Origin: an uncultured Gammaproteobacteria bacterium
GTDB taxonomy: Bacteria > Pseudomonadota > Gammaproteobacteria > Coxiellales > Coxiellaceae
Assembly (NCBI GenBank): GCA_903870185.1
Contig: CAIQCE010000069.1
Coordinates: 1-11,809, forward strand
DNA: 11,809 nucleotides
Direction: 5' to 3'
Positions 1 to 6,721 of the stretch are shown here, one piece after another. The position numbers were made by a program, and so were the translations under genes. Position 1 is the first letter of the stretch; each line of letters begins with the position of its first letter. The notes under the pieces were generated by a model, which saw only the letters and a list, made by a program, of their open reading frames with translations, had not been told where the DNA came from and did not search any database.

Positions 1-1
1 G

Positions 2-136
2 AGAATCCCTGAAGAAATGATGGGGAAATTAGAGCTTCATTTCAAAGTGGTAGAGGGTTTGTTAGAGGAAGCTAATATAGCAGCCGCTGTTTTAAGCCCA
101 GATTTGAGAGTAGCTGCCGCAGGAGCTGGAAAGTAG
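2..136 (+). CDS. 3' end of an unrecognised protein (partial)
   Basis: An open frame enters from the left edge and runs 44 codons to TAG at 134-136. The peptide begins RIPEEMMGKLELHF, continues through a probable helix (VVEGLLEEANIAAAV) and ends in an Ala/Gly-rich tail, VAAAGAGK. This acid-then-alanine composition looks like a real C-terminus, but the piece is too short to name a family. It converges on the MFS exporter gene, whose stop is 34 bp away. The gap contains a T-run and an A-run that could act as a weak shared terminator, but I see no GC-rich hairpin. The start and most of the gene lie outside the window. Confidence 0.5.
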   Translation, partial: RIPEEMMGKLELHFKVVEGLLEEANIAAAVLSPDLRVAAAGAGK

Positions 137-170
137 TTTAGTTGAAAATTTTTTCTGATATTAAAAAAAT

Positions 171-1346
171 CTAAGTTTCTTTTCTCGAACACACCCCAAA
201 TAAAATCACACACGCCGCTGTAATCGTTAAATAAGCCAATGCTAAAGGAACGGGGCTGTCAGATTTTAAGAGTGATCCGATAGCAGTGCCGACTGCGCTG
301 AAAAAAGTCATTGAAGCACCCATCAATGAATTAGCGGTAGCGCCCATCTGGGGGAAAAGAGAAATCCCTTGCGCCAAGTAATTCGGAAATATCAAACCAG
401 CGAAATAAAGCATTACAGCAGTAGGTATAATAATAGTTTGAATAGTGATTGGGTGAAATAAGGCATAATTCAACATTACTAAGCTTGTTGCAATCATTAC
501 CACAAAAGACAAAATGCTTTTTTTTCTGAAATCAATTTCAAGGGAAAACCGATTGGTGATATTACCAAGGAACCAAGCAAGACCCATCAACAGACCCATG
601 TTCCCAAAATCGATGGAAGAATAGTGTAACCCATGCTGAATTAAAAACGATCCAATTACGCCAAATAAAACTAACATGGTGAAGAGAAATCCGAGATAAA
701 ATAAATTCATGATAAATTTTTGATGAGTCAGGATTTCTATGAAATTTTTTCGAATTTTTTTAAGATTGAATGGGTGGGAATGAATGATAGTTTCGGGCAT
801 TAATGCCAAATTAAACACTAGCATTATAGTGGCGTAAATCGCGAGAAAATAAAATGGCGCATGCCAACCCAAATAAAATTGTAGATATCCGCCAATACTG
901 GGTGCGATGATCGGGCCAAGTGCCCAGGAGATAGTCATGTAATTGATCATCGTATGTAATTTCTTTCCTGAAAATAAATCAGAAAGTATTGCTCTCATGG
1001 GAACAATAAAGCAGGCGACAGCAATGCCTTGTAGGAATCGAAGCCATTGTAACTCAGTGATGCTAGAGCTCATTGGAATCAGTAGTGCTGTGAATATATA
1101 AATTATAATTCCGATCAAGAAAGGCTTCTTACGACCAAAGCTATCCGAGATACTACCAGCCAGTAACTGCATGAGTCCTAAGCCTAATAGATAAGTGGAA
1201 ATGGTTAATTGTGCAGCTGATTTGTCGACATTGAAATATTGACTTACTGCAGGCAGTGAGGGCACATAAATATCGATGCTTAATCCTGAAAGTGGCACGA
1301 TAAAAATTGCCAGTAAGGCTAAAAGAGTTTGGCGCTTATGAGTCAT
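171..1346 (-). CDS. Bcr/CflA-family MFS multidrug exporter
   Basis: This is a 391-residue inner-membrane protein with about 12 hydrophobic segments, the usual length for proton-driven drug exporters of the Bcr/CflA branch of the major facilitator superfamily. The first helix carries the family's signature acidic residue in a DIYVPSLPAV context (D25). The loop between helices 2 and 3 has MFS motif A, GSISDSFGRKK (about 64-74), followed by the RFLQG motif (103-107). The fifth helix shows the drug:H+ antiporter motif C, GPIIAPSIGG (about 144-153). The ATG at 1346 is preceded by a GGAA stretch at suitable distance. The protein probably expels small toxic compounds, but the substrate cannot be read from sequence. 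The gene is transcribed alone, divergently from the secreted-protein gene at 1470. Confidence 0.9.
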   Translation of the reverse strand: MTHKRQTLLALLAIFIVPLSGLSIDIYVPSLPAVSQYFNVDKSAAQLTISTYLLGLGLMQLLAGSISDSFGRKKPFLIGIIIYIFTALLIPMSSSITELQWLRFLQGIAVACFIVPMRAILSDLFSGKKLHTMINYMTISWALGPIIAPSIGGYLQFYLGWHAPFYFLAIYATIMLVFNLALMPETIIHSHPFNLKKIRKNFIEILTHQKFIMNLFYLGFLFTMLVLFGVIGSFLIQHGLHYSSIDFGNMGLLMGLAWFLGNITNRFSLEIDFRKKSILSFVVMIATSLVMLNYALFHPITIQTIIIPTAVMLYFAGLIFPNYLAQGISLFPQMGATANSLMGASMTFFSAVGTAIGSLLKSDSPVPLALAYLTITAACVILFGVCSRKET

Positions 1347-1426
1347 TTTTTGTTCCGTGACTTTAAAAATCTAGCTTAGCAGATTAAGGTATGAATGATA
1401 AGAATTCTGAGTTTTGGATTTAAGTT

Positions 1427-1435
1427 TGTTATGAT
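1427..1435 (+). promoter_or_regulatory. Extended -10 promoter for the 1470 gene
   Basis: TG-N-TATGAT is a good extended -10 element (5 of 6 to TATAAT, plus the TG). The best -35-like hexamer is TTCTGA at 1405-1410, with a long 19-bp spacer. Transcription would start near 1442, giving a leader of about 28 nt that contains AAGGAG at 1456-1461. This also argues against translation starting at the upstream ATG at 1395, which lies before the promoter. Confidence 0.5.
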
Positions 1436-1469
1436 GAAACTAGAGTCCCTTGTCGAAGGAGTGATTGCT

Positions 1470-1859
1470 ATGAAATTCCATAAGAAATACTTGATTATTT
1501 TCCTGTTGAATTTATGTGGGGTCCAGTCTTCTCTGGCTTCCGATCAATTGCAACTAACGGTTGATAATCACGTTAATGAAAGATTTACGGCTAAGCAATC
1601 AAGTCATGCTCCGCTTTCTCCACTTGAGCCCTTAGAAATCAATAAAAGTTATCTAATTGATTTTGTGCAAAGAGGAGGTGGAAGAGTATTGATGGTGGAA
1701 TTTATATCCTATCCAGAAGGGCTGGGCCCTTATCTGATTATCTCAGAATCTGAGAATAAAGATCGAACAGTAGTTTGTTCTGCAAGTAGTATCCGATATC
1801 GATGTACATGGATTCCAGAGGGTTTAGGGGCGGGCAAAATGTTGATCGATCTGAGATAA
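1470..1859 (+). CDS. Small secreted protein of unknown function
   Basis: This encodes 129 residues starting at ATG 1470. The frame is open back to an ATG at 1395, but 1470 is preferred. AAGGAG sits 8 nt before it, and the protein then begins with a classic Sec signal peptide: MKFHKK, a hydrophobic core (YLIIFLLNLCGV) and SSLA as a probable signal peptidase I site before SDQLQ. The lone cysteine in the core does not make a lipobox because Leu precedes it. The mature part is about 105 residues, looks beta-rich, and has two cysteines near the C-terminus (VVCSASSIRYRCTW) that could form a disulphide in the periplasm. I do not recognise the family. It stands alone between the exporter and the toxin-antitoxin locus. 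Confidence 0.65.
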   Translation: MKFHKKYLIIFLLNLCGVQSSLASDQLQLTVDNHVNERFTAKQSSHAPLSPLEPLEINKSYLIDFVQRGGGRVLMVEFISYPEGLGPYLIISESENKDRTVVCSASSIRYRCTWIPEGLGAGKMLIDLR

Positions 1860-1885
1860 CTGATAAAGTGTTGCTAAAATGGTTG

Positions 1886-2003
1886 GAAGACAAAGCTCGA
1901 AATACCTGCCATTGACCCCAAGTCGCTGAAGTTAAGCTTTTTGCACGTAGGGCTCAGTCCGTGAAACCTAGCACAAGCCTAATGCATTCGAGTCTTTGTC
2001 TTC
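1886..2003 (+). ncRNA. Candidate structured small RNA, about 118 nt
   Basis: In a gap without good ORFs, a 16-nt segment (1886-1901) pairs with 1987-2003 through 10 bp (GAAGACAAAG / CTTTGTCTTC), a one-base bulge at 1993, and 6 bp more (CTCGAA / TTCGAG). The interior can form smaller hairpins. On the plus strand, TAAAAT at 1875-1880 is a 5-of-6 match to a -10 box and would place the start close to 1886, but no convincing -35 is visible. There is no U-run after the 3' arm. The decamer GAAGTTAAGC at 1928-1937 recalls part of 5S rRNA, and GCTCAGTCCGT at 1952-1962 recalls a piece of 6S RNA. The rest matches neither family, so I leave it unassigned. The strand is chosen only from the -10 box. Confidence 0.28.
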
Positions 2004-2046
2004 ATAGCGACTATTCTAACAACCCGGGCTATAAATGCAAAATGGG

Positions 2047-2061
2047 CAATGTCTCACATTG
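2047..2061 (-). terminator. Weak hairpin downstream of the VapC gene
   Basis: CAATG, a 5-nt loop, then CATTG form a perfect but short stem. On the minus strand it is followed by CCCATTTTGC, a poor U-tract. It lies about 70 bp past the toxin stop codon. It could be a weak terminator for the toxin-antitoxin operon, but the stem is too short to be sure. Confidence 0.15.
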
Positions 2062-2128
2062 GTGTGGGTGATAGGAGTGCATTGTGATCAAAATAGGTTC
2101 AGATTGATTGAGTCAAATTAATCTAAAG

Positions 2129-2539
2129 CTAGAATGGATTGATGAAACTTACTAAATCTTTAAAATCTTTTTCATTTCGGGTTACTAATTGTAATTGATA
2201 AGCAATAGCTGTAGCAGCAATTAATGAATCCATAGGAGAAGTAACTCTTCCGGCTTTTTTATTTTCGACCACCAGGGTGGACCAAGCATCTATAACTTTT
2301 TGATCGATAGAGAGGATTTTTCCATCGAACCATTCGACCACTTCTATTTCAAGCCAATGTTCTAAATAAGTTCTTTTAGGACCAGATATTCCCTTAATCC
2401 CTTGTTGTAATTCCCCTAACGTAATAACGCTAAGATAAAAATTGTTATTGTCTTGCTCTGTTAACCAGCGTGTTAGATTGGAATTAGGTTTTGGCTTAAC
2501 TGATTCAGAAATAATGTTGGTGTCGAGAAGGTAGTTCAT
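2129..2539 (-). CDS. vapC: PIN-domain toxin, VapC/FitB type
   Basis: This is a 136-residue PIN-domain protein, the normal size for VapC/FitB toxins, which are Mg2+-dependent RNases that cut tRNA or other RNA until bound by their antitoxin. The acidic active-site set is present: D6 in LLDTNIISE, E43 in VITLGELQQGI, D104 in SPMDSLIAATA, and an N122/D125 pair in VTRNEKDF. The LLDTN-ISE start is typical of the FitB-like subgroup. Its ATG overlaps the stop of the upstream antitoxin by 4 nt (ATGA), indicating translational coupling and antitoxin-first order. All catalytic residues are intact, so the toxin is probably active. The RNA target cannot be inferred. Confidence 0.9.
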   Translation of the reverse strand: MNYLLDTNIISESVKPKPNSNLTRWLTEQDNNNFYLSVITLGELQQGIKGISGPKRTYLEHWLEIEVVEWFDGKILSIDQKVIDAWSTLVVENKKAGRVTSPMDSLIAATAIAYQLQLVTRNEKDFKDLVSFINPF

Positions 2540-2799
2540 AAATCGATATCCCGGAACTTTCCTTTTAGTCGCTCTGTATCAAGGTTAAGCCCTTTTAAAG
2601 GACTGTTTTGAAGAAAATCCAACAAATTTGGTTTTGTTTGAATTTTGTTTCCAGTCTTAACAAGTTTATTATAATCTTGAATTGAAATAACTACCGCAAT
2701 AGGTTTTCCATGGCGGCAGATTTCTTGGGGCGAAGCCTCCGCTTCTCTTAATAAAAGACTTAATTTGGCTTTAGCATTTTGAGTGTCCCAGGCTTTCAT
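2536..2799 (-). CDS. Phd/YefM-family antitoxin
   Basis: This 87-residue protein starts MKAWDTQNAKAKLSLLLREA and continues with ICRHGKPIAVVISIQDYNKL, the standard Phd/YefM N-terminal DNA-binding fold (about residues 1-50). The remainder (from about 55, rich in Lys, Leu and Asp) is the flexible toxin-neutralising tail that wraps the PIN toxin. AAGGAG lies about 8 nt before the ATG. It is the first gene of a two-gene operon with the VapC-like toxin and overlaps it by 4 nt. As in other members of this class, the antitoxin, alone or with the toxin, probably represses its own promoter through the palindrome at 2826-2838. Confidence 0.88.
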   Translation of the reverse strand: MKAWDTQNAKAKLSLLLREAEASPQEICRHGKPIAVVISIQDYNKLVKTGNKIQTKPNLLDFLQNSPLKGLNLDTERLKGKFRDIDL

Positions 2800-2825
2800 T
2801 ATAGTCTCCTTGAGCCTTTTTATGA

Positions 2826-2838
2826 CTAGTCTGACTAG
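2826..2838. promoter_or_regulatory. Palindromic operator of the toxin-antitoxin operon
   Basis: CTAGTC-T-GACTAG is a perfect 6+1+6 palindrome 27 bp upstream of the antitoxin start. It covers the predicted transcription start, so binding there would block initiation. It is inferred to be the antitoxin binding site by analogy with Phd-type loci. Confidence 0.5.
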
Positions 2839-2839
2839 A

Positions 2840-2867
2840 ATTATAATGAATTAGGCATGAAAGTAAA
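2840..2867 (-). promoter_or_regulatory. Promoter of the toxin-antitoxin operon
   Basis: On the minus strand, a consensus TATAAT (2845 to 2840) is preceded after 16 bp by TTTACT (2867 to 2862), a 4-of-6 match to TTGACA. The start point would be near 2833, inside the palindromic operator, leaving a leader of roughly 33 nt with the AAGGAG ribosome site. Confidence 0.5.
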
Positions 2868-2938
2868 GTCTAAAGTGTAGAATTTAGTATTATGGATCTA
2901 ACATATTCGATTAATCTTGATTTTGCTGCCCGTTTAAC

Positions 2939-3135
2939 CTAGATACTGCAGTTTGACAGCCTCTGGTCTGATTCGAATTCTTCAGGTGTATTTCAGCAGG
3001 CTTCACCAATATTGATTCCATCTGAATTAGTGATTTCAAATGCATCATCTGTTTCTGAGTTGGCTTCTTTGTAGAAAGCTTCAAGCTGATCTAAGCTTGA
3101 TTAAGAATTAATTCAGACTTTTTTAAGAATGGCAT
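2939..3135 (-). pseudogene. Remnant of a small acidic-protein gene
   Basis: The 350-bp gap between the antitoxin and parE is not empty. Fourteen nt after the parE stop, ATG at 3135 opens a frame reading MPFLKKSELILNQA and then TAG. Shifting by one base continues smoothly as LDQLEAFYKEANSETDDAFE and then ITNSDGINIGEAC, followed by an in-frame TGA and NTPEEFESDQRLSNCSI to a TAG at 2939-2941. The amphipathic, acidic, protein-like text suggests a gene of roughly 65 codons broken by one frameshift and one nonsense change. The frameshift falls in a 7-bp perfect hairpin (3081-3100). I do not recognise the product. It could be chance coding-like sequence, so confidence is low. Confidence 0.33.
3081..3100. 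repeat. Perfect 7-bp inverted repeat (hairpin)
   Basis: TCAAGCT, loop GATCTA, AGCTTGA. On the minus strand it lies about 50 bp after the parE stop. It has no T-tract after it, so it is not a standard intrinsic terminator, though it could protect or end the parE transcript. It also coincides with the apparent frameshift in the decayed gene. Confidence 0.35.
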
Positions 3136-3149
3136 TTTAAAAGTATCGT

Positions 3150-5051
3150 TTACACCTCAGCAATATCACCCTTCTCTTCCAGCCACGTTTTTCTATCACT
3201 GGCTCTTTTTTTAGCAAGAAGCATGTCGAGAATTTTATCGCTGATATTGTCATTTTGATCGATGGTGAGTTGCACGAGACGCCGGTTAGCCGGATGCATG
3301 GTGGTTTCACGCAATTGACTCGGGTTCATTTCCCCGAGTCCTTTGAAGCGTTGAATGTTGATGGTGCCTTTTTTATTCGCTTGATGGATTTTTTCTATGA
3401 TGCTGTCTTTTTCTTTTTCATCAAGTGCGTAATAAATATCTTTTCCAATATCGATTCTAAATAAAGGGGGCATTGCCACATGAATATGACCTTCTGCTAC
3501 CACTTTTCTAAAGTGACGTAAAAATAAAGCACAAAGCAAAGTGGCGATATGTAAACCATCTGAATCCGCATCAGCTAAAATACAAATTCTTCCATAACGT
3601 AATCCACTTAAATCATCAGAGCCTGGGTCAACTCCAATAGCAATTGCGATATCGTGTACTTCTTGAGAGGCTAATACCTCTTCAGATGAAACTTCCCAAG
3701 TATTTAAAATTTTTCCTCTGAGCGGCATCACCGCTTGGAAATTTCTATCACGAGCTTGTTTTGCAGAGCCTCCTGCAGAATCACCTTCTACTAAAAATAA
3801 TTCACAATTCATGTCTTGTTTAACACAGTCTGCTAATTTTCCTGGTAAGGCGGGTCCTGACGTAATTTTTTTTCGTTCGACTTTTTTGCTGAGTTGTAAA
3901 CGTCGCTGTGCATTATTGATGACCCATTCTGCTAATGCTTTGCCTTGATCTACGTTTTGATTTAACCAAAGGCTAAAGGCATCTTTGATAACACCAGAGA
4001 CCATGGTAGAGCAGGCATTGGAAGAGAGGCGTTCTTTAGTTTGTCCGGCAAATTGGGGGTCTTGCATCTTGACTGAGAGTACGTAACTGCATTGATTCCA
4101 AATATCATCTGGAGTTAATTTTATTCCACGAGGAATTAGTTTGTGAAGTTCACAAAAATCTCGCATGGCTTCTAATAAACCACTCCTAAATCCATTAACA
4201 TGAGTTCCGCCTTGGATCGTAGGAATTAAGTTGACATAACTTTCAGTAATTCCGTCATTGTCTTCAACCAACCATGTGATGGCCCAATCGATGGCTTCTT
4301 TTTCACCCACATATTGTCCTAACCAAGGTTGCTCTGGAATACATACCCTATTGATTAAAGATGCATTCAAGTATTCTTTGAGCCCTTCCTCATAACACCA
4401 GGTTTCAGTTTCACTCGTCGCTTCATCAGTGAAGCTGATCATGAGTCCAGGGCATAAAACAGCCTTAGCCCTCAGTGTATATTTGAGTTGCGGAACGGAA
4501 AATTTAGGTGAGTCAAAATATTGTGGATCAGCCCAGAAATGGACTCGAGTTCCAGTTGAATGCTTCGCAGCTTCTCCAACGACTAAAAGTTCACTGGCTT
4601 TGTTACCATCTGCGAAACTCATTTGGTGGATCTTGCCATTTTTTTGAATTTGAACGATCAAATGAGTTGATAAGGCATTAACGACGGAAATACCGACTCC
4701 ATGCAAGCCACCTGAAAATTTATAACTCTTGTTGGAAAATTTAGCACCTGCATGTAATCGAGTTAAAATTAATTCAACTCCAGTGAGCTTTTCTTCAGGG
4801 TGCATATCAATTGGCATTCCGCGCCCATCATCTTGTACAGAGAGCGAGCTATCTTTATAAAGCACTACATCAATTTTTTTAGCATAACCTGAGATAGCCT
4901 CATCCACGCTATTATCAATCACCTCCCGTGCCAAATGATTGGGGCGAGTCGTGTCGGTATACATACCAGGGCGTCGTCGGACAGGGTCAAGTCCACTTAA
5001 GACTTCGATAGCTTCAGCTGAATACTGATTGGAGTTTGAATTTTTGGTCAT
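3150..5051 (-). CDS. parE: DNA topoisomerase IV subunit B
   Basis: This 633-residue protein is close to the E. coli ParE length of 630. With ParC it forms topoisomerase IV, which unlinks daughter chromosomes and relaxes supercoils using ATP. The GHKL ATPase shows EVIDNSVDEA (catalytic Glu at 43), DDGRGMP (74-80) and SGGLHGVG (113-120). The transducer domain carries the ATP-contacting lysine in QTKERL (337-342). The TOPRIM domain has EGDSAGG (422-428), PLRGKILN (443-450) and ADADSDGLHIATLL (493-506), with Mg2+-binding acidic residues. The C-terminus has RFKGLGEMNP. The ADADSDGLHIA form is typical of ParE rather than GyrB. ATG 5051 follows the DUF4282-like gene by 7 bp. No Shine-Dalgarno is evident, so translational coupling is likely. 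parC is not in the window. Confidence 0.97.
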   Translation of the reverse strand: MTKNSNSNQYSAEAIEVLSGLDPVRRRPGMYTDTTRPNHLAREVIDNSVDEAISGYAKKIDVVLYKDSSLSVQDDGRGMPIDMHPEEKLTGVELILTRLHAGAKFSNKSYKFSGGLHGVGISVVNALSTHLIVQIQKNGKIHQMSFADGNKASELLVVGEAAKHSTGTRVHFWADPQYFDSPKFSVPQLKYTLRAKAVLCPGLMISFTDEATSETETWCYEEGLKEYLNASLINRVCIPEQPWLGQYVGEKEAIDWAITWLVEDNDGITESYVNLIPTIQGGTHVNGFRSGLLEAMRDFCELHKLIPRGIKLTPDDIWNQCSYVLSVKMQDPQFAGQTKERLSSNACSTMVSGVIKDAFSLWLNQNVDQGKALAEWVINNAQRRLQLSKKVERKKITSGPALPGKLADCVKQDMNCELFLVEGDSAGGSAKQARDRNFQAVMPLRGKILNTWEVSSEEVLASQEVHDIAIAIGVDPGSDDLSGLRYGRICILADADSDGLHIATLLCALFLRHFRKVVAEGHIHVAMPPLFRIDIGKDIYYALDEKEKDSIIEKIHQANKKGTINIQRFKGLGEMNPSQLRETTMHPANRRLVQLTIDQNDNISDKILDMLLAKKRASDRKTWLEEKGDIAEV

Positions 5052-5058
5052 AAGGAAA

Positions 5059-5307
5059 TTAACGATCTGTCAGTTTTTGGTTAATGGATTCGAGATTAGC
5101 ATGAATTTTAAAGATCACGATCATGAATTCACAGAGTATTCGAGATCCTAGTGTCCCAAAGATCAATATTTGAATGCCTATGCCATATTGATGATTTTGG
5201 ATCATGGTATAAATAGCAGCAAACACAATAAATAAAAGGCTTAGATAAAATAAGATCTGGATCAATCCAGGCGTTAGCATTTTATGGAAACGAAAAAAAT
5301 CTCTCAT
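5059..5307 (-). CDS. DUF4282-like small membrane protein
   Basis: This encodes 82 residues from ATG 5307. An in-frame GTG at 5328 would add seven, but AAAGGA six nt before the ATG decides for the shorter form. The protein begins MRDFFRFHKMLTPGLIQILFYL and has two transmembrane helices (about 13-36 and 43-68). It resembles the DUF4282 family in the FFxFxKMxTPxxI start and the RILCEFMIVIFKIHANLESI end after helix 2. Function is unknown; it should sit in the inner membrane with both short tails on the same side. It is directly upstream of parE (7 bp), so both are probably one transcript. It diverges from waaA across a 140-bp gap. Confidence 0.7.
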   Translation of the reverse strand: MRDFFRFHKMLTPGLIQILFYLSLLFIVFAAIYTMIQNHQYGIGIQILIFGTLGSRILCEFMIVIFKIHANLESINQKLTDR

Positions 5308-5446
5308 TGAATATCCTTTAATTAACACCCTTGTTCTAATCCCTGTTCATCCACCTTGAGGCATGATATTTTTAAGGGCGCCTCTAAAAATTAGCTAATT
5401 TCATCAAGCTGTATTTTATAGTAACCCACGACCCAAGGCTAGGACC

Positions 5447-6721
5447 ATGCGTCAGATTTATACCTTAATCCTCTATTGTGCCCTGCCCTTTTTAATATTG
5501 CGCCTAGTCTGGCGCGCTCGCCGAAATCCAGCTTATCTCAGAGGTTTGCCCGAAAGGCTTGGATTTTTTAAAGTATCTGCTCCAGCTCGATCGATTTGGA
5601 TTCATACGGTTTCCTTGGGGGAAGCTATCGCGGCGACACCTTTAATCAGAGCGCTATTAGAGCGGCACCCTGATTGGCCGGTTGTCGTGACTACGACCAC
5701 ATTGACGGGTTCTACATACGTTCTTTCACAATTTAAAAATCGTGTGATTCATGGTTATTTGCCCTTTGATTTTCCCTATTTCAATCAACGATTTTTAAGA
5801 AAATTCCAGCCTAAACTAGGCATTATTATGGAAACAGAGTTGTGGCCTAATCTTCTGGATCAAACAAAAAAGCATGGATTGCCCATGATCTTGGCCAACG
5901 CTCGGTTATCTGAGCGTTCTGCAAAGGGCTATGCTCGCATTGCTTCGATTACTCGAAACATGCTTTTAAGTTTCAATTGGGTAGCCGCACAGTCCCTCGC
6001 AGATGGCGATCGATTTGTGAGTTTGGGACTGTCTGCTGATCGGGTGAAAGTGGTGGGTAATTTAAAGTTTGATTGTGAATTGCCTGAGAATTTGGGTGAG
6101 CAGGTCAAAACACTTAAGGTGGCTCTCGGTCATGATCGTCCCATTTGGGTTGTAGCGAGTACACATGCCGGGGAAGATCCGATTATACTGGAAGCTTTTG
6201 AAAAATTGCTCTTGGAATTTCCAAAGCTACTATTGATCTTAGTACCTCGGCATCCTGAGCGATTTTCTGAGGTTGCTGATTTGTGTGTCACTCATGGATT
6301 TAAAATAGCTCGACGGAGTCTGGGTGAATTGCCCGATATTAATACGAGCATTTATTTAGGCGATACCATGGGTGAGTTGATGGTTTTATATGGAGTCAGC
6401 ACTCTCGCCTTAGTAGCTGGGAGCATAGTTCCAAAGGGCGGACATAATCTCTTAGAGCCTGCTTCATTAGGACTGCCTATCTTGAGTGGTCATGGATTGG
6501 AAAATTTTGTAGAAATTCGAGATCTACTTTTAGAGGCAGAGGCGTTGCGAGAGGTTTCAAATTCTACTGAGATCGTAAAAGTCGTTTCTGAATTGTTGCA
6601 GAATCTAAGGGCTTCTGAGGCAATGGGTGCACGAGCTTTATGTGTGGTGGAAGAAAATCGAGGAGCTTTAGAAAAACATCTAGAATTAATTAATGAGTTA
6701 GTGGAGCTACCCACGCATTAA
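5447..6721 (+). CDS. waaA: 3-deoxy-D-manno-octulosonic acid transferase (Kdo transferase)
   Basis: This 424-residue GT30 glycosyltransferase has the normal family length. It transfers Kdo from CMP-Kdo to lipid IVA in lipopolysaccharide assembly, on the inner face of the inner membrane. An N-terminal helix (about 4-24) anchors it. The Rossmann N-domain has HTVSLGEAIAATPLI, with the catalytic Glu at 60, and METELWPN (128-135). NARLSERSAKGY, GNLKFD, ASTHAGE (237-243), VPRHPERF (266-273), GDTMGEL (305-311) and GGHNLLEPA (331-339) are the conserved blocks, the last two binding CMP-Kdo. ATG 5447 has AGGA very close (2 nt), so initiation may be inefficient. Its last 32 bp overlap the end of the opposing tolC-like gene. 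Whether it adds one or more Kdo units cannot be read from sequence. Confidence 0.95.
   Translation: MRQIYTLILYCALPFLILRLVWRARRNPAYLRGLPERLGFFKVSAPARSIWIHTVSLGEAIAATPLIRALLERHPDWPVVVTTTTLTGSTYVLSQFKNRVIHGYLPFDFPYFNQRFLRKFQPKLGIIMETELWPNLLDQTKKHGLPMILANARLSERSAKGYARIASITRNMLLSFNWVAAQSLADGDRFVSLGLSADRVKVVGNLKFDCELPENLGEQVKTLKVALGHDRPIWVVASTHAGEDPIILEAFEKLLLEFPKLLLILVPRHPERFSEVADLCVTHGFKIARRSLGELPDINTSIYLGDTMGELMVLYGVSTLALVAGSIVPKGGHNLLEPASLGLPILSGHGLENFVEIRDLLLEAEALREVSNSTEIVKVVSELLQNLRASEAMGARALCVVEENRGALEKHLELINELVELPTH

Noticed and set aside
1395..1469. Upstream in-frame ATG extending the secreted protein by 25 residues.
   Set aside because: It precedes the likely promoter, has no ribosome site, and would bury the signal peptide; ATG 1470 has AAGGAG and a canonical signal sequence.
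1928..1962. Possible 5S rRNA (GAAGTTAAGC) or 6S RNA (GCTCAGTCCGT) identity for the candidate RNA.
   Set aside because: Other 5S hallmarks (CCGAACTC loop, GAGAGTAGG arm) are absent, and 118 nt is too short for 6S; only short matches remain.
3255..4647. Plus-strand open frames inside parE (3255-3464, 4429-4647).
   Set aside because: They are shadows of the highly conserved parE coding strand with no recognisable protein features.
5358..5384. GAGGC...GCCTC inverted repeat between the DUF4282-like gene and waaA.
   Set aside because: A 5-bp stem with a 17-nt loop is weak, and no regulator or terminator context supports it.
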